Assembly (NCBI GenBank): GCA_027083915.1
Contig: JALWML010000178.1
Location: 1-6,014 of the forward strand
Direction: 5' to 3'
From: Lysobacterales bacterium
GTDB taxonomy: Bacteria; Pseudomonadota; Gammaproteobacteria; Xanthomonadales; Marinicellaceae
Length of the DNA: 6,014 nt
Shown here piece after piece: positions 1 to 5,530 of this stretch (the first letter of the stretch is position 1; each line of letters opens with the position of its first letter). A model generated the notes under the pieces. That model made no database searches, was not told the DNA's origin, and was given only the letters and a program-made list of their open reading frames with translations. The position numbers were made by a program, and so were the translations under genes.

Positions 1-1107
1 TTCACGATAGAAAAAGGATAACACCGTATCATCAGTCATGCCTAAACCACCTAATGACTGCAATGAACGGTCAACAACACGTTGCACCACATTGGCGGTA
101 TGAAACTTTATCAATGATACTTCATTTTTTGCTTTTTCAAAACCATAATTATCAATATGACTCGCTGTTTGTAATACCAATAAGCGTGCTGCACTGAGTT
201 CTGCCAAAGATTCGGCAATGGCTGCTTGCATTAATGGTTGCTGTGCGAGTACTTGCGAGTTTGATATTTTTCTGCGGTTTAAAAAATCTTTGCTTACTTG
301 AATAGATCTTTTGCCAATTCCTAACCAACGCATGCAATGTTGTATTCGACCTGGCCCAAGGCGTTCTTGCGCCAATGCAAAGCCATCGCCATCACCACCA
401 ATAATATTTTCTTGCGGAACGACACAATCTTTAAAGGTGACTTCTGCATGACTAAAATAACCTTTTCCCTCAGCTCCCATTACAGAAATATTGCGGACAA
501 TATCAAAGCCTTCGGTTTTTAATGGAACAATTATCATACTGGCACGTCTGTGCTTTGGTGCATCAGGGTTAGTGACCACCATTGCAATGGTAAAAGCTGC
601 ACCTTCTGCTGATGTGGTGAACCATTTTCGTCCATTAATATGCCAGTTGCCATCTATTAGTTCTGCCCTAGAATCCAATAAAGTTGGGTTTGAGCCCGCC
701 GTATGCGGTTCGGTCATGGCAAAACAACTGCGTATTTTTCCTGAAACCAATGGATTGAGCCACTTTTCTTTTTGTTTATCTGTTCCAAACAAATGTAACA
801 ACTCCGCATTACCTGCATCAGGTGCTTGACAACCAAATACAAAGTGCCCAAGAGGCGATTGTCCAAGGACTTCACCGATTAAGGCAAGCTCTGTTAGATT
901 TTCAAATGTCCCACCTTCTGAGGATGGCATATTTGGAGCCCAAAGTTTCAAAGATTTCACTTTTAAACGGCACGATTCAAGTGCTATAAATAACTCATCC
1001 CAATGGTGATTTAAAAATAAATGCTCTATGGGGTAAATTTCTTTTTCTAAAAAGGATTGAATTCTGTTGAGTTTATTCTGTAATTCGTCTGGGATTGTAA
1101 AATTCAT
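1..1107 (-). CDS. Acyl-CoA dehydrogenase, ACAD10/ACAD11-like group (3' end cut by the window edge)
   Basis: FAD-dependent acyl-CoA dehydrogenase, expected to act on the alpha-beta bond of an acyl-CoA in the cytoplasm and pass electrons to ETF. The frame is open for 369 codons from the ATG at 1105-1107 to the left edge; the family is about 400 residues, so roughly 30-45 C-terminal residues are missing. Visible in order: the N-terminal helical domain (MNFTIPDELQ at 1-10, matching usual family starts), the flavin-binding segment FAMTEPHTAGS (129-139), RKWFTTSA (160-167), the HRRASMIIVP strand (186-195), GPGRIQHCMRWLG (251-263) and QSLGGLGMTDD (350-360). GPGRIQHCMR and HRRASMIIVP are the features I associate with the ACAD10/11-like branch. 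The catalytic acid, expected shortly after the last visible residues (FFYRE), lies outside the window, so activity cannot be judged. No good Shine-Dalgarno precedes the start. It is divergent from the SDR gene and probably shares its control region. The exact substrate is unknown; some relatives handle 4-hydroxyacyl-CoA intermediates, but that is only a possibility here. Confidence 0.93.
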   Translation of the reverse strand, partial: MNFTIPDELQNKLNRIQSFLEKEIYPIEHLFLNHHWDELFIALESCRLKVKSLKLWAPNMPSSEGGTFENLTELALIGEVLGQSPLGHFVFGCQAPDAGNAELLHLFGTDKQKEKWLNPLVSGKIRSCFAMTEPHTAGSNPTLLDSRAELIDGNWHINGRKWFTTSAEGAAFTIAMVVTNPDAPKHRRASMIIVPLKTEGFDIVRNISVMGAEGKGYFSHAEVTFKDCVVPQENIIGGDGDGFALAQERLGPGRIQHCMRWLGIGKRSIQVSKDFLNRRKISNSQVLAQQPLMQAAIAESLAELSAARLLVLQTASHIDNYGFEKAKNEVSLIKFHTANVVQRVVDRSLQSLGGLGMTDDTVLSFFYRE

Positions 1108-1135
1108 AATATTTTAATTTTTTTAACAGGCAGAG

Positions 1136-1164
1136 AGTTTATACCTCATATTACTTTTTGTCAA
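1136..1164 (-). promoter_or_regulatory. Candidate sigma70 promoter of the acyl-CoA dehydrogenase gene
   Basis: Read on the minus strand, a perfect TTGACA (1164-1159) is followed after 17 bases by TAAACT (1141-1136, 4 of 6 consensus). A TATAAA at 1143-1138 with a 15-base spacer is an alternative -10. It lies 29 bases or more upstream of the dehydrogenase start codon. Assigned by consensus only. Confidence 0.45.
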
Positions 1165-1168
1165 TATA

Positions 1169-1184
1169 GAACGAACGCTCGATT
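1169..1184. promoter_or_regulatory. Candidate TetR-family operator in the divergent gap
   Basis: The 16-base site GAACGAACGCTCGATT is an imperfect palindrome (5 of 8 half-site positions pair) with the core CGA-ACGC-TCG. Its form, a repeated GAAC/GAAC half facing its complement, resembles operators of TetR-family regulators of fatty-acid genes such as Bacillus FadR (TGAATGAATATTCATTCA). It lies just upstream of the leftward -35 and touches the rightward -35, so a bound repressor could control both directions. The regulator gene is not in the window. This is inference from symmetry and position. Confidence 0.4.
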
Positions 1185-1207
1185 TTTAGATCGTTTTAGT
1201 TTATGAT
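1179..1207 (+). promoter_or_regulatory. Candidate sigma70 promoter of the SDR/oxidoreductase operon
   Basis: TATGAT (1202-1207, 5 of 6 consensus) is a plausible -10 element, preceded at 17 bases by a weak -35, TCGATT (1179-1184, 3 of 6). The -35 overlaps the palindrome at 1169-1184. The weak -35 would fit a regulated promoter. The start codon of the SDR gene is 29 bases downstream of the -10. Confidence 0.4.
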
Positions 1208-1236
1208 GCCCGTCAAGATAATCGCTAATAATAATT

Positions 1237-2049
1237 ATGAACAATATTCTCATCACTGGAGCAGCCAGCGGACTTGGCAAAGCTATTGCCGCTTTGTATG
1301 CACAAAAGGGCTGGAATGTCATCATTGTAGATATTCAGGATGAGTTAGGTAAAAAATTTGTTTCTGAGCTTACCCTAGAGGGGAAAAATGCCGAATACCA
1401 CCATTGTGATGTGGGTCATAAAGAAAATTTTGAGGCGCTTTACGAAATTATTGCTAACAAATATGATTGTTTAGATATTTTGGTTAACAATGCTGGTGTT
1501 GCCAGTGCCGGTACATTGGAAAGTACCACTGTTGAAGAATGGAATAAACTTCTAGATTTAGATTTAATGAGTGTCATCTATGGGACCCAGGTCTTTTTGC
1601 CACTATTAAAGAAATCACCCAAAGCACATATTGTCAGTACAGCTAGTTATGCCGGATTAGCCAATATGCCAGGAATGATGACCTACAATGTTGCCAAAGC
1701 AGGTGTTATTGCCTTTAGTGAAACCTTGCACGGTGAAATGTCTCTTTATAATATTGGCGTTAGTGTGGCTTGCCCTGCTTTTTTTCCAACCAACTTAGTC
1801 GATAGCATGGATAATGCTTCTGACAAAACCAAAGGCTTTATCAACAAGCAAATGCAAACATCCGGTGTATCGGCAAATGATGTGGCTTTAGGTATCTTTA
1901 AGGGAATAACTAAAAATGAGTTTATCATTATGACTCATAAGAAATCAAAAATACAATATTTGATTAAACGACTGTTTCCTGGGTTCTTTATGAAACAAAA
2001 AATTAAAGTCTTTCTCAACATGATCATGATGAAGGGTATAAAAAAATAG
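1237..2049 (+). CDS. Short-chain dehydrogenase/reductase (SDR), classical type
   Basis: NAD(P)-dependent oxidoreductase of the classical SDR superfamily, 270 residues, cytoplasmic. The Rossmann nucleotide motif TGAASGLG is at 7-14; Asp32 at the end of the second strand (IIVDIQ) points to NAD(H) rather than NADP(H). CDV (57-59) precedes the adenine-binding segment and NNAG is at 84-87. The catalytic Ser137, Tyr150 and Lys154 are in the usual spacing (STASYAG, then TYNVAK). The Asn of the N-S-Y-K tetrad, expected in a motif like IDINLWGV, reads LDLDLMSV, so Asp109 (codon GAT) stands in its place. The usual PG after strand six is PAFFPT (180-185). The basic, hydrophobic C-terminus (240-270) is typical of long SDRs acting on lipid-like substrates and might associate with the membrane. 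It is first in a two-gene operon, 10 bases before the next start. No clear Shine-Dalgarno is seen. Substrate unknown; possibly a hydroxyacyl or alcohol intermediate, given the acyl-CoA dehydrogenase opposite. Confidence 0.93.
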   Translation: MNNILITGAASGLGKAIAALYAQKGWNVIIVDIQDELGKKFVSELTLEGKNAEYHHCDVGHKENFEALYEIIANKYDCLDILVNNAGVASAGTLESTTVEEWNKLLDLDLMSVIYGTQVFLPLLKKSPKAHIVSTASYAGLANMPGMMTYNVAKAGVIAFSETLHGEMSLYNIGVSVACPAFFPTNLVDSMDNASDKTKGFINKQMQTSGVSANDVALGIFKGITKNEFIIMTHKKSKIQYLIKRLFPGFFMKQKIKVFLNMIMMKGIKK

Positions 2050-2051
2050 GA
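2048..2051 (+). promoter_or_regulatory. Ribosome binding site overlapping the SDR stop codon
   Basis: AGGA lies 8 bases before the ATG at 2060 and shares its first two bases with the TAG stop of the SDR gene (2047-2049). This arrangement suggests translational coupling of the two enzymes and fixes the downstream start. Confidence 0.65.
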
Positions 2052-2059
2052 AATATTTT

Positions 2060-3082
2060 ATGAAAAAGTGGATGATTTATGGCGCCAATGGCTATTCTGG
2101 TGAACTTATTGCAAACTACGCTAAACAACAATCCTTTTCCCCGATTATAGCTGGTAGAAATAGCCAAACCATAAATGCATTCGCCAATGATTTGGGGTTT
2201 GAGTCACGAGTCTTTGACTTATCAGACCCCACAATTATTGCTCAAAACTTACAAGACATCGATGTTGTGATTAATTGCGCAGGGCCTTTTTCTCATACAG
2301 CTAAACCAATGATTGAAGCCTGTCTTCAAAGCAAAACCCATTATTTGGATATTACTGGTGAAATTGCTGTATTTGAAATGGCCAAGTCATTTGATGAACA
2401 AGCTAAAGAGGCTGGTATTGTTCTTTGCCCTGGCGTTGGTTTTGATGTCATACCAACTGATTGTCTGGCTTCACAACTCAAAGAAATTATGCCTGATGCA
2501 TCCCATTTAGCTTTAGGCTTCGATTCCAAATCTGGATTTTCCCCAGGAACTGCCAAAACCTCAATTGAGGGGCTGGCTTCCGGAGGGAAAATTAGAAAAA
2601 ATCATGAAATTATTTCTGTTCCTCTCGCTTATAAAACCCGAAAGATTGATTTTGGCAATGGCGAAAAATTAGCCATGAGCATTCCATGGGGCGATGTATC
2701 AACGGCACATTTCACCACTGGTATCCCAAATATAGAAGTGTATATCCCAGCATCACCAAAGCTAGTTAAAAGACTTAAACGAATGAATACTATTCGCGGA
2801 TTGTTAGGCTTAGGCTTTGTGCAAAATTTCTTAAAAAAACGCATAGAAAAATCAGTACGTGGACCAAGTGATAAACAACGTGAAAAACTCAACACCTATT
2901 TATGGGGCGAAGTAAAAAATGATAAAGGCGAATGTAAAACACTACGCCTTGAAACGGTCAACGGTTATACATTAACCATGACAGGTGGCTTAAAAATGGT
3001 TGAACAAACACTTAAAACCACCAAATCTGGCTACTATACCCCTAGTACCTTGGTAAACAACCACTTATTGGATGAGCTTTAA
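2060..3082 (+). CDS. Saccharopine-dehydrogenase-like NAD(P)-binding oxidoreductase (trans-acting enoyl reductase / SCCPDH-like)
   Basis: A 340-residue protein of the saccharopine dehydrogenase NADP-binding family, in the branch containing mycobacterial trans-acting enoyl reductases and human SCCPDH rather than true lysine-pathway enzymes. Visible features: the Rossmann loop GANGYSG (8-14), AGRN (31-34) where Arg33 could bind the NADP phosphate, INCAGPF (71-77), YLDITGE (95-101), CPGVGFDVIPTDCLA (123-137), SPGTAKTS (161-168), GPSDKQRE (268-275) and the C-terminal SGYYTPSTLV (323-332). All are in family order and the gene looks intact, though it is shorter than SCCPDH (about 430). No signal peptide; a short hydrophobic stretch at about 247-257 may touch membrane. 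The start is supported by AGGA 8 bases upstream. It sits 10 bases after the SDR gene, so the two are co-transcribed. Its stop overlaps the stop of the convergent exbD. Function is inferred as reduction of a lipid or acyl intermediate; the true substrate is unknown. Confidence 0.88.
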   Translation: MKKWMIYGANGYSGELIANYAKQQSFSPIIAGRNSQTINAFANDLGFESRVFDLSDPTIIAQNLQDIDVVINCAGPFSHTAKPMIEACLQSKTHYLDITGEIAVFEMAKSFDEQAKEAGIVLCPGVGFDVIPTDCLASQLKEIMPDASHLALGFDSKSGFSPGTAKTSIEGLASGGKIRKNHEIISVPLAYKTRKIDFGNGEKLAMSIPWGDVSTAHFTTGIPNIEVYIPASPKLVKRLKRMNTIRGLLGLGFVQNFLKKRIEKSVRGPSDKQREKLNTYLWGEVKNDKGECKTLRLETVNGYTLTMTGGLKMVEQTLKTTKSGYYTPSTLVNNHLLDEL

Positions 3083-3474
3083 AACGAACTAACAGTATAC
3101 TGCTGGATACCATTTTGTTTTATTTGCGCAATAGCACTGACCAAAAGACCTGTTTTGACTTCTTTTGATGAAATAATTTGTGCTTTGAGCTCGGGATTGG
3201 CTGCTTTTAGGTTGGCAAGCAATGATTCAATGCCATCCAAAGTTGTTGCCACACCATTAACCGTGTAATTGTCATTAGTTTCTAATTTTATTGTAGCGAC
3301 TTTTACTTTATCTGAATTTATTGTACTGTTATTCGTACTAAAAATTCGTAAACCCGTTTCTTTATTGAACGTTGTCGTCACAATAAAAAATATTAGCATG
3401 ATAAATACTACATCTAACATAGGTGTGATATTGATTTCAGCTTCATCTTTGTTTCTAAAAGTCCGTGTTGCCAT
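3079..3474 (-). CDS. exbD: ExbD/TolR-family biopolymer transport protein (ExbD2-like)
   Basis: Inner-membrane subunit of an ExbB-ExbD (TolQ-TolR) type proton channel, which couples proton flow to TonB- or Tol-dependent work at the outer membrane. The protein is 131 residues (E. coli ExbD 141) with the normal layout: a short charged cytoplasmic N-terminus, one membrane helix at about 16-36 containing the essential Asp (Asp21 in ITPMLDVVF), then a periplasmic domain to the C-terminus. The segment INITPMLDVVFIMLIFF followed by IVTTTFNKE resembles ExbD2 of Vibrio TonB2 systems more than E. coli ExbD. I chose the ATG at 3472-3474 because AGAGG (3480-3484) lies 5 bases upstream and MATRTFRNKDEAEIN is a normal ExbD start; an in-frame ATG at 3534 would add 20 atypical residues and run into the inverted repeat. 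It is the last gene of the leftward block, 92 bases after acs. No exbB, tolQ or tonB is visible beside it, which is unusual. Confidence 0.9.
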   Translation of the reverse strand: MATRTFRNKDEAEINITPMLDVVFIMLIFFIVTTTFNKETGLRIFSTNNSTINSDKVKVATIKLETNDNYTVNGVATTLDGIESLLANLKAANPELKAQIISSKEVKTGLLVSAIAQIKQNGIQQYTVSSF

Positions 3475-3479
3475 AATTA

Positions 3480-3484
3480 CCTCT
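3480..3484 (-). promoter_or_regulatory. Ribosome binding site of exbD
   Basis: Minus-strand AGAGG, 5 bases before the ATG at 3474. It is the strongest Shine-Dalgarno in the window and decides the start against the in-frame upstream ATG at 3534. Confidence 0.7.
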
Positions 3485-3510
3485 TTTACTAAGTAATAAT
3501 TGTGACAACA

Positions 3511-3558
3511 AAAATAGAGTTTTAGTTCAACCAAGTTAAACCCAACGGGCTCTATTTT
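3511..3558 (-). terminator. Nested inverted repeat between acs and exbD, possible terminator or processing hairpin
   Basis: A perfect 9-base inverted repeat, AAAATAGAG (3511-3519) and CTCTATTTT (3550-3558), encloses a second stem formed by 3525-3530 and 3536-3541 with a 5-base loop. Read in the direction of acs transcription, the outer stem ends in CTCTATTTTTG, so a U-rich run follows. The inner stem pairs fully only in minus-strand RNA, where the odd pair is G-U; on the plus strand it is a C-A mismatch. The stems are AT-rich and the internal loop is large, so termination would be weak or partial. Confidence 0.45.
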
Positions 3559-3566
3559 ATCTATAA

Positions 3567-5513
3567 TTAAACCTTAACTCTGCCCTGAATCAAAGAATCA
3601 ACCACAGCAGGTTCTGCTAGTGTGGATGTATCGCCTAATTCGTCGGTATCACCTGTGGCAATCTTACGTAATATTCTGCGCATAATTTTGCCTGAGCGGG
3701 TTTTGGGTAATACTTGGGTGAATTGGATGGCATCGGGTTTGGCGATGGCTCCGATTATTTCACGAACCTTTTGAATGAGTTCTTGGCGGAGTTCTTCACT
3801 GGGTTGGCTGCCTGATATCAAGGTGACATAGGCGTAGATGCCTTGTCCTTTTATATCATGTGGAAAACCGACAACAGCGGCTTCGGCGACTAAATCGTGT
3901 TCAACCAAGGCGCTTTCTACTTCGGCCGTTCCCATGCGATGCCCTGATACATTGATAACATCATCGACACGTCCAGTTATCCAGTAATAACCATCCTCAT
4001 CTCTCAAAGCGCCATCACCAGTAAAATAATAGCCTGAATACTGTGAATAATAGGTTTCAATAAATCGCTTGTGGTTGCCGTACAAGCTACGGGCTTGACC
4101 AGGCCATGAATCTTTAACCACCAAATAACCCGATTGGTTGTTACCTTGTAGTTCGTTGCCATCAGTATCAAGCAGTGCGAGCTGTACACCAAAAAAAGGA
4201 GAACTTGCCGCACCAGGTTTTAAATCGGTAACACCAGGAAGTGGTGTAATCATGATGCCACCTGTTTCTGTTTGCCACCAGGTATCCACGATTGGGCAGC
4301 GTGATTCGCCAACGACTTTGTAATACCACTCCCAAGCTTCGGGATTGATTGGTTCACCTACTGAGCCTAGGATTCGCAAGGATTTACGCGAAGTTTTTAA
4401 TACCGGTTCATCCCCTTCACGCATCAAGGCACGAATAGCAGTTGGTGCGGTATAGCAGATATTGACTTGGTGTTTATCACACACTTGCCAAATACGTGAA
4501 GCATCGGGGTAATTAGGGATACCTTCAAACATTAAGGTTGTTGCGCCATTGGCAAGTGGTCCATACACAACATAAGAGTGCCCTGTTATCCAACCGACAT
4601 CAGCCGTACACCAATAAACATCGCCCTGGTGGTAATCAAATACGTATTCATGGGTTATGCTGGCATACAATAAATAGCCGGCAGTGGTGTGTAAAACACC
4701 TTTGGGTTTGCCGGTTGAACCTGAGGTATAAAGAATAAACAAGGGGTCTTCGGCATTCATGGGTTCAATTTCACAGGTTGTTGCCATGCCTTGTTTAAGC
4801 GCTAAATAATCAATATCAATCGCATCATTCCAAGGTGTTTCGGCTTTGGTATATTTAATCACAACTGAATGTTTAACTTCTACAGAACATAATTCAATGG
4901 CTTTATCAACAGTCGCTTTAAGCGGAATTTTTTTACCACCTCGTACACCTTCATCTGCGGTAATAATGTAATGCGAATCACAGTCATCCATTCGACCTGC
5001 TAGAGCTTCGGCTGAAAACCCTGCAAAAACAACAGAATGAATGGCGCCAATGCGACTACAAGCCAACATGGCATAAGCTGCTTCAGGAATCATCGGCATA
5101 TACAAGGTGACTCTATCGCCTTTTTTGACTCCCAATGATTTAAGTGTATTGGCAAACTGACAAACTTCATCGTGTAATTGTTGGTAAGTGATGTTTTGTG
5201 ATTGACTCGCATCATCACCTTCCCAAATTATTGCCGTTTGATTGGCTTTGTCTTTTAAATGCCTATCTATGCAATTATAAGAAACATTTAACTGCCCATC
5301 TTCAAACCATTTAACTGAAACCGCTTTATCGCTCCAACTGGAATCTTTTACTTTTGTAAATGGCGTTATCCAATCCAGTCGTTTATTGGCTTGTTTTTGC
5401 CAAAACATTTCGTTATTATCAATGGATTCCTGATACATTGATGCGTATTTTTCTTTATTAATTAATGCTGTTGATAAAATATTTTGTGAAACGGGATAGA
5501 TTTTATGAGTCAT
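3567..5513 (-). CDS. acs: Acetyl-CoA synthetase (AMP-forming acetate-CoA ligase)
   Basis: Converts acetate, ATP and CoA to acetyl-CoA, AMP and pyrophosphate through an acetyl-adenylate; cytoplasmic, used to scavenge acetate. At 648 residues it is full length (E. coli Acs is 652). The ATP/AMP P-loop YTSGSTGKPKG is at 262-272, WCTADVGWITGHSY at 301-314, GSVGEP at 383-388 and WWQTETGG at 412-419; Trp413 corresponds to the tryptophan that closes the acetate pocket and limits substrates to short acids. YFTGDGALRDEDGYYWITGR (496-515) carries the adenylate-binding Asp and the hinge, and VSGHRMGTAEVE (522-533) follows. Lys609 in PKTRSGK (603-609) is the lysine needed for adenylation and silenced by acetylation in Salmonella Acs, so the enzyme can probably be controlled that way. 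The start has AGG (5522-5524) 8 bases upstream. It lies 17 bases after the rhomboid-like gene, so the two are very likely co-transcribed; there is room for little or no separate promoter in between. Confidence 0.98.
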   Translation of the reverse strand: MTHKIYPVSQNILSTALINKEKYASMYQESIDNNEMFWQKQANKRLDWITPFTKVKDSSWSDKAVSVKWFEDGQLNVSYNCIDRHLKDKANQTAIIWEGDDASQSQNITYQQLHDEVCQFANTLKSLGVKKGDRVTLYMPMIPEAAYAMLACSRIGAIHSVVFAGFSAEALAGRMDDCDSHYIITADEGVRGGKKIPLKATVDKAIELCSVEVKHSVVIKYTKAETPWNDAIDIDYLALKQGMATTCEIEPMNAEDPLFILYTSGSTGKPKGVLHTTAGYLLYASITHEYVFDYHQGDVYWCTADVGWITGHSYVVYGPLANGATTLMFEGIPNYPDASRIWQVCDKHQVNICYTAPTAIRALMREGDEPVLKTSRKSLRILGSVGEPINPEAWEWYYKVVGESRCPIVDTWWQTETGGIMITPLPGVTDLKPGAASSPFFGVQLALLDTDGNELQGNNQSGYLVVKDSWPGQARSLYGNHKRFIETYYSQYSGYYFTGDGALRDEDGYYWITGRVDDVINVSGHRMGTAEVESALVEHDLVAEAAVVGFPHDIKGQGIYAYVTLISGSQPSEELRQELIQKVREIIGAIAKPDAIQFTQVLPKTRSGKIMRRILRKIATGDTDELGDTSTLAEPAVVDSLIQGRVKV

Positions 5514-5530
5514 GTAATGTACCTATGCTT

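Noticed and set aside
337..829. Two rightward open frames inside the acyl-CoA dehydrogenase gene
   Set aside because: They are opposite-strand shadows of a well-supported gene, with no ribosome site and no recognisable protein features.
1180..1193. CGAT-N6-ATCG inverted repeat as a terminator
   Set aside because: Four-base arms are too short to terminate transcription, and it sits in a promoter region; it was kept only as a remark on the operator.
2060..3082. True lysine-pathway saccharopine dehydrogenase
   Set aside because: The YLDITGE, PGVGFDVIPTD and C-terminal YYTPSTLV motifs belong to the enoyl reductase/SCCPDH-like branch, and no lysine pathway genes are nearby.
3093..3102. Perfect 10-base palindrome CAGTATACTG near the end of exbD
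   Set aside because: It lies within exbD codons, has no U-rich tail and no loop, and a palindrome of this length is expected by chance often enough in a window of this size.
3475..3534. In-frame upstream ATG that would lengthen exbD by 20 residues
   Set aside because: The added residues (Cys/Tyr-rich) are unlike any ExbD N-terminus, there is a strong ribosome site just before the ATG at 3474, and the extension overlaps the inverted repeat.
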